A stretch of DNA of 64,000 nt from Urechis unicinctus. Its lineage: Eukaryota > Annelida > Polychaeta > Xenopneusta > Urechidae. The notes under the pieces are model-generated. The model did not search any database, was not told where the DNA came from, and saw nothing but the letters and a program-made list of their open reading frames with translations. The stretch covers positions 69,191,947 to 69,255,946 of the forward strand of contig CM067356.1 in the NCBI GenBank assembly GCA_034190875.2, given 5' to 3'. The translations under genes were made by a program, and so were the position numbers. Below are positions 15,170 to 29,700 of this stretch, piece after piece; positions within the stretch are counted from its first letter, which is position 1, and each line of letters starts with the position of its first letter.

Positions 15170-16625
15170 AGTTCTATGTTATATTGGCCTTCTTCCTCCC
15201 GAACGCAAAACCAACTTTCGTTAGAATAATTCGACCAACCATTGATAATGAGCTTACGCATAATGCTTGAATTTGATTGTGTGAGCAGTCTTTGTTTGAG
15301 ATAGAAGCAGGTATACGAAGAGTGCATGTCACACTCTCATTGTATATCATGCCAACGGCAACGAATATTCTACCAATTCATGCTACTTTCACCATTGTAT
15401 AATATGCACTAAATATAGGTAAACACCATGGTATATACGTCCTTGAAGTCTTCTCGAGATTGCCTGCGCATTCTACCAATAGTTTTCTTCGTTCAGGAAG
15501 CAATGTGTACATTTAGGAGTATTTGTCAACCATTGATATTAAATCACCGACCTTTTTTGATTCATTGAAACTTACTGCCAACGAGTCATAAATCACTAAT
15601 TCTCTGTTGCTCCTGAAATCCTTAAGAAATCAATCAACCGAGACACCGTGACCGCAAAGTGCGAATGGTTTTCACAAGGGATAGTTTTCTAATCACAGAA
15701 AATAGAGAGCATGAATCCATTAGACAGGTTCCCATATCATGAGAACTTGCATTTTTCATACAATAAGTGCCAAAAACACTTTGAAGGTAATATACGTGGC
15801 ACAGTTTTTCAGTTGGATATTAAGGAAACATCGGCTCCAAGGCGCCACACTAGTCTGTGTTCCATACTCCAGGGTCTAATCTTCATGACAGCCCCTGCTT
15901 GACCAATAATCGCAAGGGTTTTGACCAGGATTGGCCTTATATTCGCTAAGTCCTATGTGTGCTCTCCAATGACCAAAATCTTCCACAGTTAGAGTATTAT
16001 AAGACAAATACAATCCTATATGGATGATGTTAATTGGTAAACTGTGATTGTTTCTTGAGGGTACAGTGTTCGCATAATGTAAATAAGAAGATAATTGGCC
16101 GACAGAGAAAAGAATGAAGATGAGCGATCGTGTAAGAAATTTACACAACATATGTTCGAGATTCCAAATATTTATTGTCACCTGCACTGCTCTAGAGCTA
16201 ATTGACATGCTTGCATGTTTCACAAAAAGCAGCGTAACTAAAACAAAAGTGCATTGTGGCAAAAATCTTAAAATAAAACTACTGGACATTACTGCGCGAA
16301 AAGTAATTAAAAATAATAAATGTCGGATTCAATGTCATTTAGAACAGAGGAGGTGATGTCACGCGTTAGCCATCATTTAAATCATCCTTAACGTTATCGC
16401 GAACCAAAAATGCGATACATAATCCTATGCAAATATATATGTTGTTTACACAATAGCAATGTTGTAAGTGGATGTGTATTGTGTGTGCCACAAAATCAAA
16501 GCATCAATTTGTGGTGTGTTTTATATTCAGGATCTCTATCGTCCTCTGTGGCGATGTTACCGTTGTTCATGGTATTCTCTGCATTTCATCAGGTTTTTTG
16601 AACAATTCTAATCTGTCATCTACCA
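15170..16625. repeat. Diverged copies of segments 'k' and 'l'
   Basis: Bases 15,190-15,830 match 36,020-36,850, and the part from 15,530 also matches 42,740-43,030. A landmark is GAGACACCGTGACCGCA near 15,640. Bases 16,010-16,080 match 21,335-21,410. Bases 16,235-16,610 match 25,025-25,440; a landmark is CGATACATAATCCTATGCAAATA. The 137-codon minus frame at 15,876-16,289 is not open in the related copies. Confidence 0.65.
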
Positions 16626-16635
16626 TTCCTTGTTA

Positions 16636-16977
16636 CCGTATATTCCCTCATTAGCGCCTCTCCTCTAATTAACGCCCCCCTTCCGTTTTAAAGAAAAGAT
16701 AAAATCATGACTTACCATAAATTTATTAATTCATCCTTTTATATTCTTAAACTTTCACTTTTCTGACATAAACTGTTTTAGAAACTCATTGATAACTGCT
16801 ACCACTTTAATAACTGTAAAACACTCAACTGAAAAAAAAATGCACAGCGCATATACTTGTTTTTTTTTGTATTTAAGACTTAAACATGAAATAAATTTTA
16901 TCTATTTTTGACGCTTTATCAACGCCCCCCCTCTCCAAAATGTAACGCCCCGGGGGCGCTAATAAGGGAATATACGG
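16636..16977. mobile_element. 342-bp non-autonomous DNA transposon (MITE) with ~25-bp terminal inverted repeats
   Basis: The left end reads CCGTATATTCCCTCATTAGC and the right end is its near-perfect reverse complement. TA dinucleotides flank both ends (16,634-16,635 and 16,978-16,979), as expected for a TA target-site duplication. Just inside each end lies an AACGCCCCCC block in the same orientation. The AT-rich interior codes for nothing. Elements with these ends are, to my knowledge, widespread in animal genomes, but I cannot assign the superfamily; the TA target site would suit Tc1/mariner-like elements. Confidence 0.75.
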
Positions 16978-17009
16978 TATAATGTTTCAATGATGCGTAG
17001 ATCAGTATT

Positions 17010-17590
17010 TTTAAATATAGGTTAAGTTCATACCTGACGGCGCACTGTGTTGGTCATGTACATAAATTTACGGTTTGGGTAGATGGTGATGAGGTTGAGA
17101 GGTGGAATCGGCAGGGTTATTTCGTTATTCGGGAAACGAGGTGGCACATGTTCTGCATGCGCAAGGCTGCTCCATCTATTTTCATGGTTCGGAAGCTTGA
17201 CATCGGTAGCGAAGCGTATGTGACTATCATCGATTGAGCGGCTTCACGCTCGTTAGTGTGCCACATGGATCTGGGTGCAGGTTTCGGTAGCAAGAATTGA
17301 TTGATTTATTTCTACAAAGTTGCAAAATAATCTTATATTCGACTAGGACGATTTGGAATGTAATGCTGTAGGTCCCGGACCTTTACAATATTGTTGTTTT
17401 TGATTGACGTTTGTGGTCCATTGCGAAGTTTTAGTGTCGCTATGTGCACGAGCTGCACCTTCTTTTGTCAGCTGTGTAGAATGATATATTGTAATCTGGT
17501 GGTTAGCATATATGTAACCGATTAATGCACACCATTCCCATTCGCTCTTTTGCATACTCGAGCATATATGATGACCCAAATGAGATCACG
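17010..17590. repeat. Diverged copy of non-coding repeat (segment 'm')
   Basis: Aligns to 27,945-28,450 and its tandem copy at 32,775-33,270. Landmarks are GGTCATGTACATAA, CGGAAGCTTG and TCTGGTGGTTAGCATAT. No shared coding frame. Confidence 0.7.
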
Positions 17591-20500
17591 AAATATTATG
17601 CACAATACTGGAGGATAATATGATTAAGCCTGATGGTACTTGATAGGTTTTTGAGCTTAACTTTGCTGCCATCAACGACGTGAATTCATCATCAATATGT
17701 TCCCATAATTCATCGGTGACATGCTTCATTAAGGCTCAGCATTGTTAAGAGAAAACCCTACGATTTAGGTAAAACAGCAAAATATGCGATTGTTTGTATA
17801 TATGAAACAGTCCAGAGTTATGGTATAGATAAAACTAAGAAACTATGACTTTTAACTAAAAAGTTAAGCTTGTAGTCACGAAGCCAAATGTGCGTGCGTG
17901 AAAGATAGAAATGCTAGCACACACAATGGTTATATGCACAATCAGCAATGAAACACTGCTCGATGCAGCAGGTCGAGGTGCACTAATAATACGACATACG
18001 GAAGGTACTTGCTAATTGTTATGTCTTTGGTAACATACTGAAAAAATCATATTCATCAATCAAATGTACCCTAGTACACGCATTACTCATCTAATCTGTT
18101 GACGACCATTACGAAATAACTACTTTATCAAAAACCAAATTCATTATTTTAATCAGGACAGAGCTAATCAAAATGTTATATATCATGATCACTAAAAGGT
18201 TTAGATAACAACTGGTATAATTAACATTGCCTCACTTGAAGCATTTGTCAGGCAAGTTTGTCTGTTTCGTTGGTACACACTGATATTATTAAATGGTCGC
18301 ACACATCCGAGCCAACGCGAATGCCAAGGCGTTACCACAGGCTCCTATATTACATCGATATAAGGTTCCTGAGGTACGCTGTTAGTTGCAATTGCTTACT
18401 GCGAATCGCCTTAGTCAAGGCCAATGGGATCTTTCGAGAATATGTGGCGTGACGGAATGGTTCTTTAAATCCCGTTAGCTGACGGCATAATGCTTCTAAA
18501 AAGGATCAACAAGATACAGCATGTAGTTGAGGCACACCCCAATTCAACTAGTAAGCCCAACGATTCACAGGTGTAACAGTTTCGTTGCTTTGATGTTGGT
18601 ACCTGTTCGTGTAACTGATCAACTACCAGATCAATTTATGAGGCAGCAGTTCTTAAATGATTATTACCAGATTGAAGCGCCCTGCAATGTACGAAATTAT
18701 CTATAGCATTCTGTTTGTGACGCATGCATTGAATTATTTACCCGTGGTTTTATATGTATATTGTGCGTTTCATGTACAATCCTTAAAATATGTTATTTAT
18801 AGTAGGATAACCCTTTTCTGTTGTATTGTATTGGGTATGTTTCATATGTATTCACAATTGTTTTCACCACCATGACGGTGAAATTGCAATAATTATGCCA
18901 TGTGGCTAAATGGAAATGAATGCACACAAGACCTGTTTTTTTAAGCAATCATGTGCACTATCAGAACATATTTTTTTTCCAGACATTTGTTCTTAATTTG
19001 CAATATGCTAGCGCTTTCTGAAGCAAAAAGTGTTAGCGATATGTCCCAAAGCTTATTTGGCACTAGCAGCTATGTAAATGGAATACAGTACTGTCACGTG
19101 CCGCTATTCCTTTTGGTACAATAATACGAGAACGCCACAAGGTGTGTAAAGTGTGTTTTGCAGAGAGCAAGTATGATAATTTGAGCTATATTTTCGTGCT
19201 ATTTTAGTCATGAACATACATGGCTAAATACTGCAGTTGATAATAAAACATGGATGAAAGAGAGCATTGTATTGTCGCCCATATTTTACTCCCTTCCAAG
19301 CTGCATTAGTAATAGCGTCTTGTAGTCAGTGAGAACATCATGGATAAATGCAATGCAGTTATGCTGCTTGTTATGGCACCTGAGCCGGTTAGGGCATACC
19401 AATACTTCGAAGCAACTACATTATGGAGCTTGGAGAAAAAACACAAGGCGTAACTGATCATTATTGCTGTTGAGCAATATTCGGTCTGTGTATCTGATTA
19501 TTGTGCAACGTTTCTTGTTCTAACGTTTGTAGATAATACATTGCATGCACTTAAATGATGTCTAAGTTAGGTCCCGATGCGTAAACTTCATTGTTCTTGC
19601 AAACTATATTCAGTGGTGAGATTACTCATTTCGAACTGAAATACGATAACAGGAAAACAATGTTGTTATTTATCTGTCTGGAGAAATGTTCATGCATTTT
19701 TAAGCACATGCTCGTCTCAAAAAGAGATGTTTCCTTTAACAAGTGTGCTTTGTGTTACCATCTCGATATGAACGTTAATCTCGAGGCTACAATTCTGCAG
19801 AGCAGCAGAGTTCATACTGTATGACCTGCCTGCATGTAAGGCCTGCAAACATAACCTGTTTATCACCTTACCATCCACGATGCTCTTCCAATTGACGGCA
19901 AACTGATGCGGTATGGATGCTTTAGGCGATCCATTACTCCTTTTTCCACGTGGTTACATTCTGAAAATCAAAATGCTACATAGATGATTCATGAAAAATG
20001 TTGGCTTCCTCAAATAATGATTAATCTTCAATTATCCTGGATTGAGCATGATCTATTGAACTAGTCTTAAGCTGCATTTTTCTTGTTGCGAATTCACAAG
20101 TCTCTTGCGACCCTCATGCAGAACTGATGTTAATAATTCTATTAGAGCGTAGATCTGTACAATTATGATATTTGCCTCACCATAAATCCCATCCAAATGT
20201 TCGTTGTATATCTGTTATCCTATCGATTATGATAACTAAATTAATTACATCATTTTAACCTAACAGGTGTCTGTATCACAGTTGTAGATCGTTAAGTTGT
20301 TAAATATCTATTTAAATATACTGCTTGGCTTTTGTGCTCCATATTCGACTATTTCGAGCGTGTTCATGGTAAATTAACCCCAACTACATATGCTGTAAGG
20401 GGTCGATTTAACCTAGAAGTGCTAATAAAGATGCTGCACCCAAACTGCGGTTATCTTTACTAATATGCGCACCAAAATGTTTGCAAATATATACTCCACG

Positions 20501-21330
20501 TAGTTAAAATTCTTACACAATTGAAAATTAATCAAGCACATAACATGACCTTTCGGATGAAAAAACTTACTATTATTTGCAAAATTACTGCCTGTTGATT
20601 GCTTCAACTCTAACACGTTCCCTAATTTCGCGGGTTAAAATATGTAGGTCTGTAGCATATAATTAACGCAGTAAGAAGGGAGAGCTCTTCCAGAGAGTTC
20701 TGGTTATTTAGTAAATCGCCTCCTAGTTGTTAACTGAAATGTGGCAGGTGGGTTAAGACCATGCTGCTTTGTCTGCTGAATTTGCAAAAGCTGTTCCGAC
20801 GATCTTCTTTGTGAATCATATTTTTGTAGTCACTTTAGTATAGGTTGGCTTCTGTGCATGCATGTACGCGAAGCACTCTCACACTCATCGTCTATAATGT
20901 TACCTTGTTTTGCTAGAAAGATAAACAACTGACATTGAAATAGTATGTGAGTGGGTGTGCATGTGCGTAAGTACGCATGTGTGAGTGTGTGTATGTGCGT
21001 ATGTTTGTGTGTGGTTGGGAAGTTGAGCGTACTTCGCCACCATAAGAATTGCTGTTAGACTAAACAAATTATTCTGTATGTAAAGGGACATGCTGACTTA
21101 TTGTCGTGTTTTGTTCATCTCTAAATCACTAAATACTCTATACCTAGATTTATGTCAACAATCTTGTTTTTAGTTATTTAGTATATGCAATTTCAATACA
21201 CCCATGGGAGTCGTTCAACGGCTACACGGGGAGATATGTACCTGTCATGTACGCATTAATCAGTAGATAGATAGACCAAGATGTGCTACCCAATCATCCA
21301 AATCGTCCAAAAGTATTTAAAGACAGATAC
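17591..21330. other. No gene recognised
   Basis: About 3.7 kb of AT-rich DNA. The only structure seen is a weak, interrupted GT-rich tract at 20,945-21,015. Short frames are random in character. Confidence 0.5.
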
Positions 21331-22600
21331 AATCATTTTCATATGGATAATGTTTATTGATAAACCGTGATTGTTTCTTGAATGTGAAGTTTATCGCAAT
21401 AACTTAGATTACATTTGTTGATTTACCAAATTGATGTATGATTCTGCATAGTCCGCATGCAAAAGCATAAGCTTGGACGATTATTTATAACATTCATCAA
21501 TGTTTATACCTTTCCAGTTAACATAGCTCCTGAACAATAACCTTGCTTTTAAGGGGAACAGTATTCAATTGATACATCATTTGTAACCAAGCTAGAAGAA
21601 CCACAATGCTGGTACAGGTTCAATTAGGTGTATTTACAGTATCTTATTGTGTTTCCGGCGAACGAAGAGATGTGCCATTGGAAATTAAGGAAGAACTGAG
21701 CTAAATGTGATGTTCATATTAAAGTAAAAGTGGACCTGTATGAGTAACTGTAATAATTGTAATGTTGCTAGCCATCAAAGCTCATTTTCACACTTGCGTT
21801 GAACGTGAGAGTTATATTGCAAGCATACGGCGAGGTAATTGTATTAGTAAACACTGACTTTGGAATTGGATATACACTGGAATACTAGCGCCTTCAAAGC
21901 CATGCATAACCACAGGCTTCTATATTTACAGCCATATAGCTGAGAAAGTAAGCAATTAGACTCACAATTCATGTTACAATTGCTTCCTTCCAATCGCACT
22001 AGTCCAATCTAGTATGGTATTTTATGAAAGTATACAGTGGCTGGAAGGTCGTATTATTTGTTTTAAGCTGACAGTTTAATGCCTCCCATAGGCATTCATA
22101 GGATGTATTATGAAATTTAGGTGTGCCCTGCTAAGCCCATCATTGTGTTCTATGGTTCATAAGTGTAACATTTGTCCCTGCATCTATGTTGTTACCTGCC
22201 ACAACTACATTAATTTGTGAAGCGGTCATCGAATCATTGCACAATAGTGTCGCTTGCATTAAATAATTTGGCCGATGCATTTATCCTCGTATTTTACATT
22301 TTGTTGCAGTCCTCGAAATTAACATCCTAAGCGTAGGATCCTCATTTCTTCCGTATTCCACCTCTTTGTGGTTCACTTTAGCCTACTTCTCTCGATCATT
22401 TAAAAATCAGCTTTACTATTGCGCTATTGACTAGAAATAAGGCGCTCTGTAGATATCTTTATTACATATACAATGTGGTGACGCTTATTTAGAAGCTACT
22501 ATGACACTTACACGGGTTGGCCATTGCTTGATCTGAAGTAATTTGCATATACTTTTTCAAAAAATAAGCAATAGAAAACATACATCGCTTAATATGACCA
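21331..22600. repeat. Diverged copies of segments 'l' (start) and 'g'
   Basis: Bases 21,335-21,410 resemble 16,010-16,080 (ACCGTGATTGTTTCTTGA). Bases 21,770-22,600 resemble 3,560-4,420. All frames are disrupted between copies. Confidence 0.65.
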
Positions 22601-24989
22601 TGGTTTGTCAATAAAAATGTTACGATTGGGATGATGAATCGACGATGTCTTTAGTTCAAATGCGTTGCTTGGAGGGCGTTAACTTGAACGTTGATTAATA
22701 TGTAGCGTCGTTTGTCTGACAGGTAAATTCTCAATTCTTCAAACGTAACTCGCGGCCTCCCTGTGTATAAACTCAATCCAACGAACCTTCAAAAGGCATC
22801 TACAATTATCGCAACCCGAACATTTAAGATGTATCTACACATAGCAATATATAATGCAATAACTCGTTCCAGTTATATCATGTCACCTCTATGATTAATT
22901 TGGAACGTTCACAGAGGTGGAAAGAGCCCTCCATCACTTTGAGTCGCTCCCTAAATTACTATCTATAATGCAACCGTGTATCACTCAGGAGGATTAAAGC
23001 GATCAAATCATCACATCATATTATCAGTAACGCTTGATATACCGTGTCACTAACATTTTCATGTATTTCAACCAGTGTGGACATCTTCCGAACGTTGGAA
23101 AATAGAATGTTGCATGTTCTTTTCCTAAAGCAGCAACATATGCTAACTTTCCAAAGTAAGACCTTTTGCAAGCTGAAATGGGTTAAATAAGTAATATACT
23201 ACAGGCGCATTTATAACGGCTGATTGGTCGACGTAACGGGTTAGTACCGAAAGACGAAGATTCTGAGACATGACGATCAAAGGTGTTTCGACAATGCAGC
23301 GCGTTGTATTGCAGCTGTGGACCGAGGTCACAGCTTCTACACCACCCGTTTTCGTTCAACCTCCTTCGCAGGTATCAAATCAACTGCAATGTAACCTATT
23401 ACGTATGACTTACTTGCTTATGACGAATATAGGGTTCTAGGGATAGAATGGATGATTACAAGGACAACTTTCGTTTTTCTAGTCATTATTTTTCATTTTA
23501 ATCACAGTGCAGCGTGTCGGGCTCTACGTGAGGGCTCTGGGCATCTGTAAAGTTGTTTCAAATGTGCAGTGCACACATATATACATTGTTTACTTAGCGT
23601 GATTTGGAAATAACTTAGCCCTATGATGGTTGCACAAAGAGCAAGTGCACATGTTAACCCCGATAAACTGCTAAATTCCTAGTCGTCTATACATATTATT
23701 GCATAATTGAACCATTGCTGCTAGTAAACAATCAATTACAAAAAAATTTAACGTGAAGGCAATATTGGTAAACATAAAACAATGCTTTCTATGCGAGATA
23801 TCAGGTAATGCACAACCATGAACCAACTGACAATCATTGCTTCATTTCGCATTTCGTATTCAGATAATTAGGCGCAACAAGAGGACGAATCGAAAAGATT
23901 TCAGGCCGAGCCAGTTGCGAAGAACATTTTCTGCTCCTTTGAGTTGAGGAAATATTTTTCTGCATTGTATATCGTCTCTTGAAATGCTCTTAAGTAATAA
24001 TTTGCAAATATTTTTCTATTCACATGCATATGACTACAGATAGCTAAAAGTTGAGAGCAACATGTCACTACAAACGGGAAAATTTTCCTGTGCTTTTCTT
24101 TTGAAAACTGCTCGTGCGTTAAGATTGATTGAGTATGGCGACTGATACTGCGAGCTTAGACTTTAAAGTGACGATCATTTGTGTCGATATGGACAATTGC
24201 CCAAAAATTCTAAAATAGATATAGTCTTTAATTCTGCATGCCATCTTATATGCTATTTATTGCACAATTGGAATTCATGAGCCATTAACATCAAGTTGCA
24301 TTATGTGGGGACAATCGCAAATGCCATGCTGATATGTATTTGTGTTTGTAATCCGGTGATTGTATATATGGAAGGTGGAGGATGATTGAAGAGTCAGGGA
24401 CTACAACGCAGATGCGGATGCATCTTCCATGAGCTGCCGCGCGGTTTGAGCTAATATACATTACTCACAGAGGGGTTACTCAACGGAAAAATCAGGAAGA
24501 AATCAAAGGGGTTAAACCCTGCTATTTCTTACACTTCCTCATTGCACTTGATATTGAAGGAGTACGTTAATACGCTGTCAGTTGATATACTTTATTGTTG
24601 CATATTTTGCACATTACAGTCGTCTTCTAGTGAGTATTGCATATCACATGCAACTGTCACCTTGTTTATATTTATCACACACGAACGAAAGTGCTAAGAC
24701 AGATTGCCACATCAGACTATCAGTAGCACTTACTTACTAGTAGGCAGTCGCGGGTGCAAGCTTTTAAATCTGTTCCAGGCATGCGGTGGGTTGTCAAGCT
24801 GTGAAGCACATAAATTAAGTCCTAACACTTTCTCAGGGCATAATATAAGGTTCTACCTAGCGAATACGCGTTAAGACCGAATATGGATTGTAAACGGCGC
24901 AATCCTAATGTTCTTTTCGCCACATTGTTACTTCGCGAAGAAAGCTTGTATGTTTCCGGTATAGCAAAAAGCAACGAAACTACCATATA
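22601..24989. other. No gene recognised
   Basis: About 2.4 kb of AT-rich DNA with no supported gene, RNA, repeat array or clear partner copy. Confidence 0.5.
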
Positions 24990-26934
24990 GTTATTCAGTT
25001 CTAGCAGATGTTGAAATTAAAAGAAAAGAGAATTGTGGCAAAAGTCTTTAAATAATATACACTTCTGAATCTTATTGCGCAAAAAATGACCTTCATTAAT
25101 TAATAACGGGATCAATGTTACTTTGAACAGAAGGAGGTAATGTAGCGCATTATCCATCATTTCAATTGTCCTAAACGTTATCGCCAACCGATATGTACGA
25201 TACATAATCCTATGCAAATAGGTAAGTTAAATACAAAATATCAATGTTATAAGTGATTTTGTATTAGGAGTGACACATAACCACAGCATGAATTTGTGTA
25301 GTGTTTGTTATTTAGGATCGCCATCGTTATCTATCATGATGTTATCGGTGCTCATGGTATTATCTGCATTTCCACATGTTTTTGAAAAGTTCTTTATGTC
25401 CCTTACCGTGCCTTGTTATTTTGTTTCAATGATGCGTTGATCCGTACTTTTGAAGGTCGTTTAAGATCATTAGTATGCATTATGCTAGTATAACGTGCAG
25501 GCAATCTTGGAAAAACATCGCTGACATTTTGGCAATGTAAACGAAAACCTAATGATAAATGTTTACATCGTTATTGATTGCAGTGTTTTTTAAGAACGAG
25601 GTTTTATATCACCAACACCGATTCGTGTGATGATTCAAATTAAAGTAAATTGACAAATGTCTATAGCAATAACATTCTGAGTATTCACTGATATGCACCC
25701 GTGCATCCGGAATCCGTAACAATGATCCAAGCGACTCAAAATGCGGAAACTGCAGACTATCTTTAGGCCAAAACAAGGTTCTATAATTACGCTGGTTGAT
25801 ATGCAATTGTTTTTACTGTGAGGACCGGCTGTTCTCCAAATCGCCCCATGTCAAGCTAATAAGGGCTATCAATAGTATGCTTTGCGCCGGGATGGTTTTT
25901 TAATTCTTGTTAAGTCGTGGCCTTATTTCCATCGAAGGCATTCGCATGAAAAAGGTGTAGTTGGTAGGACACGCTCTGTAAATGATTTAGCCCAAGTCTT
26001 CTAGCATTTGGTGTACGCTCATTGTGCGGTATCGACGATATATCCTGTACATGTACTGGATAGGAATGTAATAACACTTTTTCAATCATTTCCTCCGCAA
26101 TCTGCAAGTTTCATGCTCTAACATGTAACAATATGGTAGCTTCAGACGTATTGTATGATATATATTTATTCTATTCTATTAATATTTATATATGATAGTA
26201 TTATAAAATGGTGTATCAGCGTTGATGCAACTAGGACAATCTAGTTAGCAGAATCGATTTTTGTATCTACTCCATTATTATTCTACGAATTCGATTGAAG
26301 GCCAATGAATGGAGACTCGGCACAGATTATAACAATCCCCACAATTTGCAGTTCATTACAGCAGTTGTGATTTGAGGCTATGGTCAGCTACAACAACAAT
26401 ACTCCAGGCCCCTTTTGCAATTTAAAGCGGAATAAATACGATGCCAAAGCTCACATCAACCGCATTGTCCTGAAAATTCATTAAGATGTATGTTTCTCAC
26501 TGAGTTTTATGTAGACTGTATGCTGATTAAACTAGGGATAAGGAAAAAATCACTGTCGAGTACTATCACTTCCCTTTTGACGACTCTTGAGTCTAGGATT
26601 TTGTGCCTATCAAATCTGCCCAGCAAAAGGCGCCAATGACTAAGTACGTATGCGTTTCTTCGATACCCGCTAAAGGATATACTTCGTTGGTGCTGTGCCT
26701 CTCTTTTCCAAATGTAACTTTGCCTGCTAGATTACTCGGTCACGTGGTCTGTGAAAATAGAGTACATCATATGCCACTGGCAAGGTTCACAAGTCGCATG
26801 AATATGCTATTGCTATCACGATATGATCCAAACAGTTAGTTGGTCGTACTTTCAAACTTATCTGTGGTTCTTCCGCATAAAAACACACCGCGATGTTAAT
26901 GCTTAGTGCGCTGTGGAAGCAAGCTCCTAGGCTA

Positions 26935-27159
<225 letters not shown>

Positions 27160-29090
27160 ATCTAAGTCGCAGAATTCAATATCAGTTTCAAAAGATCATT
27201 CCTTTGTTTTGGATATTAACACACATCGACTCAATAACGACATTCAATGCGCCTCTTTTTCAGTGGCCATGGTAATTCAGCTGTAGTTTTTGCAGAATCC
27301 CGACAATTTTTATACCATTACTGTCAGAACAGTTCTTTTTTTTCTCGACATATGGTCTAGCTCATTGCATGATTCAGATCTTACTTATAAAGTTTTCTTT
27401 CATGCGTCTGTCAATAGAGTCACATGTTAAAGAAATGAGAGGATGCTAACCAAAGAGAAGTGTATGATAGATGTAACCTCGAGCGCCATTGATCATGCAT
27501 AGCATAACTGTAAATGACATTCTTTGGTAAGGCTCTATTCACAGACGCTAAGGCTTTGAATTAAACAATGTTAAAGAAATGGTAGGATTCTAACCAAAGC
27601 CTCAGGCAAACGGTAATGGCACAGAAATGTACAACTACAGTGAGCGGCAATTAAAAGGAGCAAAGAATTACGCTACGGTGCAGATGTTTGTCTATGATAA
27701 AATCACACGACTGAAACCTCAAACAGCTGCGATTATCCTGCTTGAGCGGGTCAAATTATTATCGCTGAATATGTGCATTTGTGCGTTGCTAATACGATGA
27801 ACTATGCATATAACCAGCTATAGGAATGCTCAATGTACTCAATAGTCTAGGCACTCGTATATCCATGAAAGAGTTGCATGCGCATTGTTCTTTAATGCAG
27901 TAACAGGCTCGTCCAACGATGCAATCATCTTACCTATGATCTCATCTTACATTTAAGTTAATACCTGACAGCGCATTGTGCTGGTCATGTACATAAGTTT
28001 ACGTTGCGGGTAGATAGTGATAAGGTGAGGAGGGGTAATCGGCAGGGTAACTTCGTTATTCTGAAAACGGGGTGGCATATGTTTCGCATTCGCTAGGCTG
28101 CTCGTTCTATGTTTATTGCTCGGAAGCTTGGCATAGGGTACGACGCGTATATTATTGATATACATTGAGCGGCTTTACACACGTAAGTGTGACACATAGA
28201 TCTGAGTACAGGTTACGGTTTCAAGACATACTTATGGCGATCGGTTTAAAACATTGCTGTAAATTTGCTCGTAACCCATGCAAAACATATGGTGGACTCG
28301 ATATATTCAAACGGAACACTTCGGAATGTTATTCTGTAGGTGCCGGACCTTGACGATATTTTTGCTTTTCAGCTGTGCAGAATGATATCTTTTAATCTGG
28401 TGGTTAGCATATACGTAACCGATTAATGGCTCCAACCCCATCCGCTCTTATCTCTATATACTGAGTGCAGTCCAGTACAAAAGAATACGCTGCACACTGC
28501 TCACACACCCCAATTGCCGCGATATCATCGAATTCAGCTCGGCAAGTGTTATCATCCGAATATGTTTGTGACAAAATAATTGACATCGTTGTGTGCGAAG
28601 AGGGTGAATGGCGATGTTGTATAATGCCTGTGTTAGATGACATTGCGTCAGCTTCTGTCACACACAAATGTTGTTGTCCTTGTCGATAACAATTTTTTTC
28701 AAATAACTTGCGCAAAGCAAGATTATAGAAGAGATAAAACTGGGAACATCGGCGATATTGCCTTGCATTATACAAATCCCGGAACCAAACAGGAGGTGGC
28801 GCTAAACGTGCACATTTGTTTATAATATGTAATATAAGTAAGCATTAATGTGCTATGGAATTGATCAATACACTCTCATTTGCCTCGAGCATCGCACCCG
28901 CTAGAAAGCATAGCATCAGTGAAAAGCAATTACGCTGCTTGCGGAAACCATCGACAAAACTCTTGCAGGAGCACATGAACCTTTAGATTGATTGGTATAC
29001 GACAAAACACGTTAAACTCATAGATGAGTAAATGTGGGAAATGGGTGGTTGTCATTAACCGTTACTGCTAAGCTTTCCGAGTTTCGAGGA

Positions 29091-29100
29091 ATATGTATAT

Positions 29101-29135
<35 letters not shown>

Positions 29136-29180
29136 TATATATAGATAGATATCTAGAGAGAGAGAGATATATATAGAGAT

Positions 29181-29219
<39 letters not shown>

Positions 29220-29700
29220 TATATCTATCTAGATACATGTATGAGGTATAGATATATATCTTTATATATACATATAGATATCTGTAGAGAAAAATATATC
29301 TATCTCTATATAGATACCAGACCTCCCTCTCTGAGAGGGAGAGATTCGAGACCTCAGATTAGAGAGAAGAGAGGGAAATTTCCTCTCTCCTCTCTCTCTC
29401 TCTGCCTCTATGTCTGACGCTCTATCTACTATCTCTCCTTCTATTTCTCTATAGGATAGAGAATATCTCTCTCTCTTTCTTTATCCAGGTCTATCTGTCT
29501 GATACTATCTCTCTCTATAAATAGAGATCTCTCTCCTCTAGATATATATCTATTATTTTCCTATATCTCTACCTAAGATACCTGTATCCATATAGAGTAT
29601 ATATATATCTCTTATATAGATATCTCCTCTAGATATAGATCTATATATATATATATATATATAGTATATATATATATATAAATATATATATATATATGTA
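29091..29700. repeat. (TA)n / (GA)n compound microsatellite, copy 1
   Basis: About 600 bases of mixed TA, GATA, GA and CT dinucleotide runs, with purine-rich and pyrimidine-rich stretches that could pair with each other. It differs strongly from its counterpart at 33,920-34,552 although the flanks are nearly identical, which points to unstable or poorly sequenced repeat. Confidence 0.9.

Noticed and set aside
15876..16289. 137-codon minus-strand frame
   Set aside because: It lies in the diverged repeat family and is not open in the related copies; no recognisable motif.
20940..21015. GT-rich tract as a possible microsatellite
   Set aside because: Too interrupted to call a repeat array; mentioned only within the surrounding region.
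28404..28775. 123-codon minus frame present in both tandem copies
   Set aside because: The near identity of the copies is due to the recent duplication, and copy 2 shortens the frame by a one-base change.
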